In this document: positions 1 through 8,613 of the stretch, piece by piece
How positions within the stretch are numbered: the stretch's first letter is position 1
Layout of the letters: every line of letters starts with the position of its first letter
Source of the DNA: Verrucomicrobium spinosum DSM 4136 = JCM 18804
GTDB taxonomy: Bacteria > Verrucomicrobiota > Verrucomicrobiia > Verrucomicrobiales > Verrucomicrobiaceae
DNA length: 64,000 nt
Assembly (NCBI RefSeq): GCF_000172155.1
Contig: NZ_ABIZ01000001.1
Span: forward strand, 2,637,105 to 2,701,104
Direction: 5' to 3'
The notes under the pieces: generated by a model
Told to the model about the DNA's origin: nothing
Seen by the model: the letters and a program-made list of their open reading frames with translations, nothing else
Databases searched by the model: none
Translations under genes and position numbers: made by a program

Positions 1-2
1 GG

Positions 3-1358
3 TCTAGGGAGCTTTATTTCCTCGCTACCTTTGTCGGGCTCGGCCTGCTGGGTTGCATCATGGTCGTAGAGCGGCAGCGACGCCGTCTCTTGGAAAGGGG
101 CGAACCAGAAGAGGGGGTGCCCCCTGCGCCGACCCCGCGGAGGGGGAGAAGCGAGCGTGCCGGCACTGAAAAGGCGGGCCGGAAAGAGTGGTGTTTGAAG
201 CTGGTGGATGAGTTGCTCAACAACACCCGCCTGCCCTCCCTGGCGAACGCCGTACTGGTCACGGTCAAGGTGTTAGGAGTTACGAGCCTGATGCTGCTCC
301 TCGCCGCGTTCCTTTTTGACTGGAACCTCGGTCTGGAAGATGTGGCCTGGGCCTCCGGCACCAGCATCTGGCCCAGCATCCTCATTCGGCTGGTGGCTTT
401 CATGTTGGCGGTCAGTTTGCTCAAGACGGCCTTGAGAGACCAGGAAACCCGTCGGCGGGAGCTCGATTCCGCCCTGGCCAAGCATTTGGAGAAAGCCTAC
501 GACAAGGTGGATGTGCCCATAGCCATCAGTTGCTGGGAGCTGCTCCGCCAGTCCGTGGGGCTGCCTCCCTATCGGATAGGCACCCATTTACCCGATGGAG
601 AGCCGCCGCGGCCCATGAAGAAGATCTTCCTGCTTGTGCGGTCCCAGCGCACCCGGCTCTGCCGTGTGGCCATCTTCGCGGTGGTGTATCTCTTTCTCTG
701 TGGCTGGCTCTTTGTGCGCTGGCCCACGGTCGTCCCGGCCCGCGGCGACTTTGCCTTCGTGGTGGAGCGATTCATCCTTCTGCTTGGAGTCGCCATGTAC
801 ATCGTGCATCTGGTGTTTTGCATCGATCTCCATCTCTCTGCGCTGCACCTCATCCGGGCGCTCAAAAAACTTGCGCGCCTTGATCGCAGTCCGGAATTTC
901 CTCCCACCTTGAACTGGGCTTGCATTCTCGCCATCGTGGCAGATTTCACGTCCTCCGTGGGCCGTACGCTCCTCTATCCCCTGATGGTGCTGCTGCTCAT
1001 GATTGTCTCCCGCTTCCGCATTTTTGACAACTGGTCCATGCATCCCAGTCTCATGATCACGTTTGGTTTGGGGGCGGTATTGCTTCTCAGCATCTCGCTG
1101 GTACTCGTGTTTGCCGCGCGGGAACTGCGGCAGCTCTGTCTTTCTGTGGTGAAGGAGAAGCGCCAGCACTTTGCCCTACGTGATGCTGCTGCCGCCAAGT
1201 CGCACGAGGATGAGCTGGCTGAAATCGAAAAACTCAGTGCCGGAGCCTTTGCCCGGTGGTATGAACAGCCCGTTGTCGTCGCCCTCGTTTCCTTTATCGG
1301 GGTCTTCGGCAGTACGGCTGTCGCCGAGCCCCTGGTTCGTTTGCTTGTGGGAGGGTGA
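3..1358 (+). CDS. Multi-pass membrane protein, 5' end outside window
   Basis: I do not recognise the family. The frame is already open at the window edge. The residues before the first ATG (position 60) form a hydrophobic stretch (LYFLATFVGLGLLGCIMVV) followed by ERQRRR, which looks like a real transmembrane segment with a basic cytoplasmic flank. The gene therefore probably starts before base 1. Further hydrophobic segments lie near residues 67-87, 105-125, 200-222, 232-256, 280-300, 320-350 and 405-425 (counting from the ATG at 60), separated by charged stretches such as the loop with KEKRQHFALRDAAAAKSHEDELAEIEKL. The topology resembles large multi-pass proteins of the ion-channel or mechanosensitive type, but I see no diagnostic motif. 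The stop codon is followed within 5 bases by a tandem 8-bp repeat. Confidence 0.6.
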   Translation, partial: SRELYFLATFVGLGLLGCIMVVERQRRRLLERGEPEEGVPPAPTPRRGRSERAGTEKAGRKEWCLKLVDELLNNTRLPSLANAVLVTVKVLGVTSLMLLLAAFLFDWNLGLEDVAWASGTSIWPSILIRLVAFMLAVSLLKTALRDQETRRRELDSALAKHLEKAYDKVDVPIAISCWELLRQSVGLPPYRIGTHLPDGEPPRPMKKIFLLVRSQRTRLCRVAIFAVVYLFLCGWLFVRWPTVVPARGDFAFVVERFILLLGVAMYIVHLVFCIDLHLSALHLIRALKKLARLDRSPEFPPTLNWACILAIVADFTSSVGRTLLYPLMVLLLMIVSRFRIFDNWSMHPSLMITFGLGAVLLLSISLVLVFAARELRQLCLSVVKEKRQHFALRDAAAAKSHEDELAEIEKLSAGAFARWYEQPVVVALVSFIGVFGSTAVAEPLVRLLVGG

Positions 1359-1362
1359 GCTG

Positions 1363-1466
1363 GTGCGTCAGTGCGTCAGTGCGTCAGTGCGTCAGTGCGT
1401 CAGTGCGTCAGTGCGTCAGTGCGTCAGTGCGTCAGTGCGTCAGTGCGTCAGTGCGTCAGTGCGTCA
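1363..1466. repeat. Tandem repeat, 13 copies of an 8-bp unit
   Basis: The unit GTGCGTCA is repeated 13 times without interruption, starting 5 bases after the stop codon of the upstream membrane protein gene. Eight is not a multiple of three, so the array cannot encode a regular amino-acid repeat in one frame. Such an array is prone to copy-number change by slippage. Confidence 0.95.
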
Positions 1467-1560
1467 GTTGGGGTTCGAGGTAATTGTGAGGTCCGATTGC
1501 TTTTGTATGAGCTCTGTCTGCGACGTCTCGAGTCGATCCTGTCTGAGAACTGCCCCAGCC

Positions 1561-1690
1561 AACCAACACCTGGATGCGAAGCATCTTTGGGACTGCGGTG
1601 AGAATCACCGCTTTGGGGAGATCTGTGTGAAGCTAACTACCCAGAACCTTGCCGGAGTCCATATTGTGCTCGTAGCGGGTATCGAGAGGT
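1561..1690 (+). repeat. Interspersed repeat, copy 1
   Basis: This roughly 130-bp block begins AACCAACACCTGGATGCGAA. It recurs exactly 420 bp downstream (1981-2110) with scattered substitutions. Its core contains a hairpin-forming stretch, GCGGTGAGAATCACCGC, with GCGGTGA and TCACCGC as arms. No open frame with recognisable protein content covers it. Shorter relatives occur at 2133-2163 (inverted) and 8921-8974. Confidence 0.85.
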
Positions 1691-1980
1691 TAGAACCGCC
1701 ACCTTGGAGACTCCACCAGTTACTCGCTGCGAGACGGTCGTCTCCAGGTAATCTGGACGGTTTGTAGAACTCCGTTGGAGTTCCATCGCTTCACCGTTCA
1801 AACCCGGGGTGGCGACCGCTTCGCGGTCTGACCCCGGGCTGTTTTGTATCACGCCGTTGGCGTGGAGCTTCCGTCATGAAATCACGCAGTACGGGATCGA
1901 TCGCAGGCAGCACTGTAACGAGGGAGGTATTTCCTGCATTCGATGGCTCAAGCCATTTTCCTGTTCTTGTTTCCCAAACC

Positions 1981-2110
1981 AACCAACACCTGGATGCGAA
2001 GCATCTTTGGGACTGCGGTGAGAATCACTGCTTTTGGGAGTCCTGTGTGAAGCTGACTACCCAGAACTTTACCGGAGCCCGGAGCTCGGTCGCAGCGGGC
2101 ATCTATAGGT
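1981..2110 (+). repeat. Interspersed repeat, copy 2
   Basis: Second copy of the block at 1561-1690, in direct orientation. The first 48 bases match copy 1 and later bases differ at scattered positions. The hairpin arm here carries a mismatch (GCGGTGAGAATCACTGC), so this copy may be decaying. Confidence 0.85.
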
Positions 2111-2132
2111 TTGAGCCCGTCACAAGGCCCTG

Positions 2133-2163
2133 CCAAAAGCGGCGATTCTCGCCGCACTCCCCA
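2133..2163 (-). repeat. Inverted short copy of the hairpin repeat
   Basis: The bases GCGGCGATTCTCGCCGC, flanked by CACTCCCC, are the reverse complement of the core of the repeats at 1561 and 8921. The arms GCGGCGA and TCGCCGC pair perfectly around a 3-nt loop. Confidence 0.8.
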
Positions 2164-2318
2164 ATCCTGTTTTGCAGGATCAGGGGGAGGTCGTGCTGGC
2201 TAGGGGGTGATCTTCTCTGCCTCCGACGTCATAGGCAGATCACCCCGCCGGAGCCCCAGCCCTTAAGTCTGACGTCTTCTGTCTTCCAGTCTTTTGTCTC
2301 CCGCGCAGCGGGTCGCGG
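2164..2318. other. Remaining gene-free DNA of the 1359-2318 gap
   Basis: The gap between the first two genes (1359-2318) holds the 8-bp tandem array, two direct repeats and one inverted hairpin repeat. It also holds short self-complementary bits such as GACCGCTTCGCGGTC near 1818. The last 155 bases show no gene-like frame and no clear terminator. Open frames across the gap lack coding-like composition, and I call none of them. Confidence 0.5.
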
Positions 2319-3710
2319 CTACTTCTTCGCCGCAGTTGGTGCGGGGCCCCCTGCGGTGGAGTTGTACTGGTCCCACCATGCCTTTACGGAGGCAGGCTCG
2401 AACAGACGGGCACGGAAGCCGGTCATTTGTTCGAAGCTGAAGGAAGCCTCCTTCACCACATCCAGATTCTGATCTTCCAGAATCGCCTTCACCAGTGCGT
2501 CGCCGGCGTTTTTGGAGCGACGCAGACCGATGAGGTTGGCGGCCTTCATCCGGACCTGCCAGGGGTGTTTGGGATTGGCGAGGAGAGTGACGAGTTCGTC
2601 CTCCTTGAGCTGGCTGTCTTTGAGGGCTGCGGAATCTGGGAAATAAGTGGCCACCGGGATGTCATACGCATCCAGGCGGGAGCCGCTGAGGTAGTAGTTC
2701 TGGACCCGGAGAATTTCGGCACGGGCGGCATGCACCAGGCTGGCCAGACGGGGATCGTCCAGGGCCTCCCACAGGCGGTCATAGGGTGCCCGGGCACCCG
2801 TGGCAATCGCTTCATCTGCGTAGCCAGCCAGACGATTGCGCTCCTTCAGAAGTACGAGCTCTCCCTGCGTGCTGGGAGTCAGGGCAGTCGCCGCGCCTGC
2901 GTTGGAACTTGCTCCCGGGGCACCCGACGCGTTGGGAGCTGTCGCGATTGCACCGCGGTTCGCGGTGTTTTCCATCAGATCCTTCAGACTCTGTGTCTGC
3001 TGTTTGTTGAGCTGTTCGGCTTCTGAGAGACGTTTTTGCGTAGCCAGGAGCTGGGCCTGCACATCCGCCAGCCTGTTCTCCAGGCGGCTCTCGACGACAC
3101 TCAGGTCATCCGATGCCGGTGGCGGGGGGCTGGGGGCGACCGTGTTGGAGTTTCCGCCACCGTTGGGGAGAGCTGTGTTCACTGAAACCAGATCCGCCAG
3201 ACGGGACTCGATGTCTGTGACCAGCAGGTTGTAGATCCAGGCACCCGCCGCTGCGGTGATGAGGGTGTTCATCACCAGCAGGAGGAAGATGAGACGCCCG
3301 ATTCGCGGATTGCGTTTGGTGTTCGCCGGCCGCGTGGGATTCATCGAAATATAGGTGGTGGGCTGCGGAGGGGCTGACCGGTCTGGCAGGCCGAGCTGAG
3401 ACGCCTTGTCCATGCTCTCGTTGAGGATGGCCTTGCGCTTGGGGGAGATGTACACTTTGGGGCTGTTGGGCTGGTCTGGGCTCACTTGATCGTGCACCGC
3501 CTGGGCAAAATGATCGTGTGCTCCGTACTGGACAGGGTCGGCGTGTTCACCATGATCTTCTGGCCACCCCCCAGGAGGGACCTCTGGCCACGCTGCACTC
3601 AATCCCTGTGGCGCGGGAGCCGGGGTCGAAGCGAAGGTCCCGAAGTCCGGGATCGGCACCTGCTGAGCGTCATAGGACGGCGTCGGGGTGGAGGGAGGGC
3701 GGTTCTCCAT
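2319..3710 (-). CDS. Membrane-anchored coiled-coil protein, unknown function
   Basis: About 463 residues from MENRPPSTP. The same frame also opens at 3827, but those extra 39 residues look non-coding and would leave little room for the promoter of the divergent exosortase gene. The order is: a Pro/Gln-rich cytoplasmic N-terminus, a single transmembrane helix (RLIFLLLVMNTLITAAAGAWIY), a coiled-coil stretch (SVVESRLENRLADVQAQLLA, then QKRLSEAEQLNKQQTQSLKD), an Ala/Ser-rich linker, and a C-terminal helical domain that includes HPWQVRMKAANLIGLRRSKN, suggestive of HEAT-like helices. The C-terminal part is probably periplasmic. I do not recognise a family. No Shine-Dalgarno sequence decides the start. 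Confidence 0.6.
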   Translation of the reverse strand: MENRPPSTPTPSYDAQQVPIPDFGTFASTPAPAPQGLSAAWPEVPPGGWPEDHGEHADPVQYGAHDHFAQAVHDQVSPDQPNSPKVYISPKRKAILNESMDKASQLGLPDRSAPPQPTTYISMNPTRPANTKRNPRIGRLIFLLLVMNTLITAAAGAWIYNLLVTDIESRLADLVSVNTALPNGGGNSNTVAPSPPPPASDDLSVVESRLENRLADVQAQLLATQKRLSEAEQLNKQQTQSLKDLMENTANRGAIATAPNASGAPGASSNAGAATALTPSTQGELVLLKERNRLAGYADEAIATGARAPYDRLWEALDDPRLASLVHAARAEILRVQNYYLSGSRLDAYDIPVATYFPDSAALKDSQLKEDELVTLLANPKHPWQVRMKAANLIGLRRSKNAGDALVKAILEDQNLDVVKEASFSFEQMTGFRARLFEPASVKAWWDQYNSTAGGPAPTAAKK

Positions 3711-3884
3711 GCGTGGGGAAGGGGGTGACGGGACGAAAAGCGAAATCAGACAGGAAACGCCGCAAGGGCGGGTTCCTGAGAGACCAGACCGGACGGAACC
3801 GGGAGGAAAGATAGGGAGTTCCCGCATTTTGGCGAGTTGAAAGTTGCCAATGTACCCCGGGTACCCGCATGTTATGCTTTCGCC

Positions 3885-5618
3885 ATGAACCCCGCCTCCG
3901 CTGCCCTCGACACCAAGCTATCGCCCGCTGTGCAGCACGGCCGTCGTGTGCCGTGGCTGGCGCTGGGCACCGGCTTGGGGGTCATGATGGTGCTCTTTGC
4001 CGTCTGGCCCTACCAGCACTGGCAGTTCGCCCGACGCGGCAGCGTGCTGGAAGGCTGGTACAAGGTGCTCAACTTGGCGGATAATTCTGAGTGGCAGTTC
4101 TGCCTTTTCGTCCCCTTTATCGTTGGGTTCCTCGTTTACCGGGTGAGGGATACGCTGGCCCGTCTCCCCATCGCCGGCTCCTGGTCGGGAGCGATCGTGC
4201 TCGGGTTGGCGGTGATCTGCTACTGGCTCGGGTACAAGGTGGACACCGGTTATCTCGGGTTTGCCGCACTGCAACTGGCCGTGGCGGGCTTGGTGCTGCT
4301 CCTGGCGGGCACCGCATGGATGAGGGCGTTGTTCTTCCCTTGGTTGTTCCTGGCCTTTGCCTGGCCTTTTTTCCCTCTGGACAGCCTGCTCGCGGCCAAG
4401 CTGAAGATTCCCACCGCCCAAATCGCCTGCCAGATCCTCTCTTGGACGGGTGTGGATGTGGTGCGGGAGGGATCCACCGTTCAGTCCGCGGCGAACTTTG
4501 CCACCGGGCTCAAGCAGGGCGCTGCATTCACTTTTGACGTGTCCGACTCTTGCAGCGGCATGCGCTCCCTCTACGCACTGATGATGGTGGGGGTGCTGTA
4601 CGGGTACCTCAGCCTGCGTCGCACGGGTCCTAGGCTGCTATTGGCGGCCAGCACCATCCCGCTCGCGGTGGCGGGAAATGTATTCCGCCTTCTCATGCTC
4701 GCCGTCGGCTCCCTGTGGTTCGGTCAGGAGTTTGCCGTGGGGCGACAGGTGGATGGCAAGCAGGTGGACTCAGCTTTTCACCTTTTGGCGGGGTTCATGG
4801 TCTTCGGCGTCGCGTTGGCTGGTATGTTTGGCCTCGCGACGCTGTTGGAGGGGCGCCACTGGAACCGTTTGCGACTCTGGACGGGTGCTGAAGGCGATGC
4901 GGTCACCAGCGGTCGCACGGAGTCGCGCTTCAACGCCGCCCTTGTGAAGTCTGGTGCGGCGGTTGCGTTGGCGCTGGGGGGGATTCTCTTGTGCTGGACC
5001 ACTCCCACCGCTCCCACTCTCGCGGAGCCCGGCCTGAAAATGGAGCTGCCTGCCATGGTGGACAGCTACCAGAGCATGCAGCTCACCATGACGGCCAAGG
5101 AAGCCTCCATTTTCGAGCCCGGGGTCAAGCTGGACCGTCGCGTCTATGGCAACGGACAGCGACAGATCCTCGGCACGTTGGTCATGAGCGGCCCGGCCAA
5201 AAAGAGCCTGCACCAGCCCGATATCTGCCTTCCCAACCAAGGATGGATCATTGCCAGTACCCAGGAGGTGCCCATCGCCATGAAAGATGGCCGATTTAAG
5301 AAGGTCACGCTCATGCGCGTCTTCCGTGATCAGGAGACTGCTCCGGGCGTCCGGGTCCGTTCCTGGGGGCTCAACATTTTCTGGTATGAGGGTTCCAGTG
5401 GTGTCAGCACTCCCAGCTACCTGATGAGCAACTTTATCAGCTACCGGGACGCCATCCTCTTCAATCTCAACCACCGCTGGGGTATGGCCTCCTACTTCAT
5501 GCGCTTGCCGGACAAGGAGCTGGGGGTGGTGGACACTGACCCCTTGGGCGAGCTCCAGGCCATTGATGCCCTCATGCAGTTCGTCTCCGCCTCCCTGCCC
5601 GCGATCGTGGTGGATTAA
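3885..5618 (+). CDS. Exosortase fused to EpsI-type C-terminal domain
   Basis: Integral-membrane transpeptidase of the exosortase/archaeosortase family, which cleaves C-terminal sorting signals (PEP-CTERM-like) on exported proteins. The hydrophobic N-terminal two-thirds holds the three signature sites of the family: the Cys in VSDSCSGMRSLY, the Arg in AGNVFRLLML, and the His in AFHLLAGFMVF. The C-terminal third (roughly residues 360-577) resembles EpsI/DUF3485, with HQPDICLPNQGWIIAS, and is a separate protein in many bacteria. I chose the start MNPASAALD at 3885; the frame extends to 3837, but the upstream residues (MKVANVPRVPACYAFA) look untranslated. No protein with an obvious C-terminal sorting motif lies beside it, so its substrates are presumably encoded elsewhere. 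Confidence 0.85.
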   Translation: MNPASAALDTKLSPAVQHGRRVPWLALGTGLGVMMVLFAVWPYQHWQFARRGSVLEGWYKVLNLADNSEWQFCLFVPFIVGFLVYRVRDTLARLPIAGSWSGAIVLGLAVICYWLGYKVDTGYLGFAALQLAVAGLVLLLAGTAWMRALFFPWLFLAFAWPFFPLDSLLAAKLKIPTAQIACQILSWTGVDVVREGSTVQSAANFATGLKQGAAFTFDVSDSCSGMRSLYALMMVGVLYGYLSLRRTGPRLLLAASTIPLAVAGNVFRLLMLAVGSLWFGQEFAVGRQVDGKQVDSAFHLLAGFMVFGVALAGMFGLATLLEGRHWNRLRLWTGAEGDAVTSGRTESRFNAALVKSGAAVALALGGILLCWTTPTAPTLAEPGLKMELPAMVDSYQSMQLTMTAKEASIFEPGVKLDRRVYGNGQRQILGTLVMSGPAKKSLHQPDICLPNQGWIIASTQEVPIAMKDGRFKKVTLMRVFRDQETAPGVRVRSWGLNIFWYEGSSGVSTPSYLMSNFISYRDAILFNLNHRWGMASYFMRLPDKELGVVDTDPLGELQAIDALMQFVSASLPAIVVD

Positions 5619-5725
5619 GCCAAGAGGAGCGGGGGGCAGCCGAGTCTAGCGACGGGCGTTCAAGCACTAAGCGCGCCGATTTGCGACGGCAATGGTCATG
5701 TGTCTTGGGTTCCCGCGCAAGCTGG

Positions 5726-6040
5726 CTACAGCGCTGTCAGCCAGTAGGCCAGCACCAAGAGCAGCAGAACCGCCAGCACCAGCCACATAAACACCTTGGT
5801 GCGCGGCGGTTGCTCCAGTGCGGTCGGGTGGGGTGCCAGGGCACTGGCCCGGGGTTTCGCTGAGGGAATCCAGTTTTCCAGCGTGCTCCATTCGTCGGAT
5901 CCTTCATCCTTCATGGGGGTTTCCGCGGGGAACGGATCCACCTGATGCATCTTAATGATCTGCTGGAGAGAGTACGGTCCCTGCACTTCCGCCCCGTCGC
6001 GGCTCAGCCAGTACGAATTGGTCATCGGTGGCTTTTTCAT
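5726..6040 (-). CDS. GYF_2-like domain protein with C-terminal membrane anchor
   Basis: 104 residues. The N-terminus (YWLSRDGAEVQGPYSLQQI) fits the GYF_2 domain, a short module found in many PVC proteins with the pattern W-x(n)-G-PY/PF-S. A proline-rich linker follows, then a single C-terminal transmembrane helix (VFMWLVLAVLLLLVLAYWL) with no sorting tail. The domain probably faces the cytoplasm with the protein tail-anchored. The start may be the first Met or the Met five codons in. The gene is convergent with the exosortase gene. Its partner is unknown. Confidence 0.7.
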   Translation of the reverse strand: MKKPPMTNSYWLSRDGAEVQGPYSLQQIIKMHQVDPFPAETPMKDEGSDEWSTLENWIPSAKPRASALAPHPTALEQPPRTKVFMWLVLAVLLLLVLAYWLTAL

Positions 6041-6226
6041 AGGAATAGTGCCTGATTGTTAACGAAAGGCGCGCTCTCTCTATTTACGGTCCGCAACCCG
6101 CGCTGGATCGAACCACCCAGCGAAGAGCGGTGCAGAGGGCACCTTTGGCTTCGGGTCGGCAGGGTTCTTTCATCCCAGCGGGTTCAGCTTGCAACCGTCG
6201 CACAGTGATATTATGCCTACTTGACC

Positions 6227-7276
6227 ATGTCCGACGCCGCCTCGTTCTACACATCTTCCTCCACCCACCAGTCCTCCGAACCCCCGAAAGGGCATACGTA
6301 CAAGCAGGCCGGGGTGGACATTCGTGAAGCGGCGGCCCTCGTGGGTGACATTGGCCAGCTCGTGAAGCGCACCCAAAAGCGCCGCCAGCTTGCCGGGGCT
6401 TTCGGTCTTTTCGCGGCCGCATATGACCTGAGCGCATACAAGCATCCGGTTATTGTCACCGGCTGCGATGGCGTCGGCACCAAGCTGGAACTTCTCCTCA
6501 AACACGACCTGCTGGAGAATGCGGGCAAGGACCTCGTCGCCATGAATGTCAACGACGTGCTCACCACCGGGGCGGATCCGATTCTTTTCCTGGACTATGT
6601 GGGCATTGGTCGGCTTGAGAAGGACAAGATCACGCGCTGTATCGCCGGCATGGTGGAGTACCTCGAAGCGTGCGGCTGTATCCTCGCTGGCGGCGAGACG
6701 GCCGAGATGCCTGGCATGGTGGCTGATGGCGTGGTGGAACTGAGCGGCTTTGCCATTGGTGCCGCAGAAAAAGACAGCCTCATCGATCCCACCACCATCC
6801 AGCGCGGCGACGTCCTCGTTGGTTTCCCCAGTGCCGGTTTCCACGCCAACGGTTTCAGCCTCGTGCGTCGCGTGCTTGAAGCGGAGAAACTCGAGCTCAC
6901 CGACGAGGAATACCAGACCCTGCTGTTGCCTACGAAGCTGTACCATGTTGAAGCTGAGGCCCTTCGCAAGAACGTGCCCTCTCTTCGTGCCATGTCTCAC
7001 GTCACAGGCGGCGGTCTCCCCGAGAATCTTGGCCGTCTTCTCGTCTTTGGGGGTCACGGTACTCATCTGAAAGTTCCCACCTGGAACAATCCCGTCGTGC
7101 AGAAGATCTTGGCCCACGTGGATCCCAAGGACGCCTTCGACACATACAACATGGGCTTCGGCTGGGTGGCCATCGTCGCCAAGGAAGACGTGGACAAGGC
7201 GCTGGCCTGTGGCGAAGGCGCGGTGGTGCTCGGTGAAATCGACGGCAGTGGCGAAGTCACGGTCGAGCTGGTTTGA
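6227..7276 (+). CDS. purM: Phosphoribosylformylglycinamidine cyclo-ligase (AIR synthetase)
   Basis: Fifth step of de novo purine synthesis: ATP-dependent ring closure of FGAM to aminoimidazole ribonucleotide, in the cytoplasm. The length (349 aa) is normal. Family motifs are clear: TYKQAGVDI near the N-terminus, TGCDGVGTKLELL, the metal/substrate loop ALNVND-type element (AMNVNDVLTTGADPI), LAGGETAEMPGM, and GFPSAGFHANGFSLVRR. The ATG at 6227 is preferred; a TTG two codons upstream keeps the same frame. It stands alone here, about 9 kb from purF-purD-purE, so the purine genes are only loosely clustered. Confidence 0.95.
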   Translation: MSDAASFYTSSSTHQSSEPPKGHTYKQAGVDIREAAALVGDIGQLVKRTQKRRQLAGAFGLFAAAYDLSAYKHPVIVTGCDGVGTKLELLLKHDLLENAGKDLVAMNVNDVLTTGADPILFLDYVGIGRLEKDKITRCIAGMVEYLEACGCILAGGETAEMPGMVADGVVELSGFAIGAAEKDSLIDPTTIQRGDVLVGFPSAGFHANGFSLVRRVLEAEKLELTDEEYQTLLLPTKLYHVEAEALRKNVPSLRAMSHVTGGGLPENLGRLLVFGGHGTHLKVPTWNNPVVQKILAHVDPKDAFDTYNMGFGWVAIVAKEDVDKALACGEGAVVLGEIDGSGEVTVELV

Positions 7277-7432
7277 AATGCTGAGCCGCAACAGATTCTG
7301 GACGGCCCGCTCAAATATTTCGTGACAAGAAAACGTCTTTCTGATCGTTATTAAACCGATGGTCCTCCGCCCATACCGGGGGGGAGGTCCGGCAGTTTCA
7401 TTCTACGACCAACCGTCAAATCATCAAACTAC

Positions 7433-7642
7433 ATGAAAACTCTGCTCTCCGTTTTCGCCCTCTCGCTGGCCATGGCTGGCCTGTCCACTGCTTCCGCTGC
7501 TGACGCGTGCCCTGTGAGCGGCAAGCCCGCCAAGGACGGCATCACTGCCAAGCATGAAGGCAAAGAGTATGGCTTCTGCTGCAACAACTGCAAAGGCAAG
7601 TTCGAAAAAGAACCTGCCAAGTACCTCGGCAAGGCCAAGTAA
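7433..7642 (+). CDS. Small secreted Cys-motif (YHS/TRASH-like) protein, paralogue A
   Basis: 69 residues with a clean signal peptide (MKTLLSVFALSLAMAGLSTASA). The mature part of about 47 residues contains CPVSGKPA and then EYGFCCNNCKGKFEKEP. The C-P-x-S/T-G and F-C-C-x-x-C-x-x-x-F pattern resembles YHS/TRASH domains, which bind metals through cysteines. A periplasmic metal-binding role is inferred. A strong intrinsic terminator follows directly. The start at 7433 is set by the signal peptide. Confidence 0.75.
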   Translation: MKTLLSVFALSLAMAGLSTASAADACPVSGKPAKDGITAKHEGKEYGFCCNNCKGKFEKEPAKYLGKAK

Positions 7643-7679
7643 TCTCCCGGTCCCGCAAGGGACTTGAGACCTCTCTTTC

Positions 7680-7718
7680 GAAGCGGAGCTGGGAAACCGG
7701 CTCCGCTTCTTTATTTTT
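7680..7718 (+). terminator. Intrinsic terminator after paralogue A
   Basis: A perfect 10-bp stem, GAAGCGGAGC pairing with GCTCCGCTTC, around a 10-nt loop and followed by TTTATTTTT. Confidence 0.9.
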
Positions 7719-7906
7719 CGGTGAATAGCCGGATGGCTTTGCCAGTCAGACTGCGCGCCCCTTTGAGGCCCCGAAAATCTCCGCGTTTTCTGCTCTCGAT
7801 CACCAATTTCTTGCGATCTGGAGCGTTGTATCATTAATTAATTCCCGTTCATGACCCTTTGGTCTCTGCCTACACACCAGGGGCCCCACCTGCATACCTG
7901 ACCTTG

Positions 7907-8113
7907 ATGAAAACTCTGCTTACCCTCGCCTTCGTTGCCATCGCTGGCATCGCCTCCGCAGCCCCTGTCAACAAGACCTGCCCTGTCGGCGCCCGTCCGG
8001 CGCGTACAGACGTGACCTCCACCTACAACGGCAAGGAAATCGCCTTCTGCTGCAACAACTGCAAAAAGAAGTTCGATGCGGATCCTGCCAAGTACGCTGA
8101 CAAGGTGAAGTAA
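7907..8113 (+). CDS. Small secreted Cys-motif (YHS/TRASH-like) protein, paralogue B
   Basis: 68 residues from MKTLLTLAFVAIAGIASA, a signal peptide. The frame extends upstream to 7859, but only this start gives a typical leader. The mature region has CPVGARPAR, then IAFCCNNCKKKFDADPAKYA, matching paralogue A (7433-7642) in length and in the FCCNNC cluster. The two lie in tandem about 260 bp apart, each with its own terminator, so they look like a duplication with independent transcription. A metal-binding periplasmic role is inferred from the cysteine pattern; the true ligand is unknown. Confidence 0.72.
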   Translation: MKTLLTLAFVAIAGIASAAPVNKTCPVGARPARTDVTSTYNGKEIAFCCNNCKKKFDADPAKYADKVK

Positions 8114-8173
8114 GGGCAGGGAGGCATCGCCACGCGGTTCCAGCAACCCAATTTTAAATTCAAACCACGACGA

Positions 8174-8201
8174 GACCGGGGAGTGTTCCCCGGTCTTTTT
8201 T
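8174..8201 (+). terminator. Intrinsic terminator after paralogue B
   Basis: A 9-bp stem, GACCGGGGA with TCCCCGGTC, around a 4-nt loop, followed by six T residues. Confidence 0.93.
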
Positions 8202-8295
8202 GTGGCCGTGGGGGATCTATCGGAATGCCCTTGGAGCTTCCTTGGCCACTCTTTGTCGAACCGAACAGTCGCTTGCAGCTGGTAGCCCGAATACG

Positions 8296-8613
8296 CTACT
8301 CCTCATCTTCTTCGTACTCGCTTGAGTAGAAAATAAAACCCTTGGCGTACTTGCCAAACAGATACTGCCATAGTGTGATCTGCCCCACCGTGTCGACCTG
8401 AATCACTGGCGTGCTTCCATTCTCCCGGGCATCACTCCGCAGCCGCTCGACGTTTTCCTCCTGCTCTAGACTATCCAGAGCCAGAATTCTGGCCTCCCTT
8501 GCATTGACGGTCCACACCCGGCGCACGGTGTAGAACCCAATGAGAGGTTTGTCGTCCCCCTCTACCTGGGTGTTGAATCCTGAACCGTGGAACGTGATCT
8601 GGTAAAACGGCAT
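8296..8613 (-). CDS. Hypothetical 105-residue protein
   Basis: Soluble, acidic at the C-terminus (SSEYEEDEE), with no signal peptide or membrane segment. It begins MPFYQITFHGSGFNTQVEG and has an evenly mixed, coding-like composition (VWTVNAREARILALDSLEQE). I recognise no family. It stands alone between the terminator of paralogue B and a repeat-bearing gap. Confidence 0.55.
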   Translation of the reverse strand: MPFYQITFHGSGFNTQVEGDDKPLIGFYTVRRVWTVNAREARILALDSLEQEENVERLRSDARENGSTPVIQVDTVGQITLWQYLFGKYAKGFIFYSSEYEEDEE

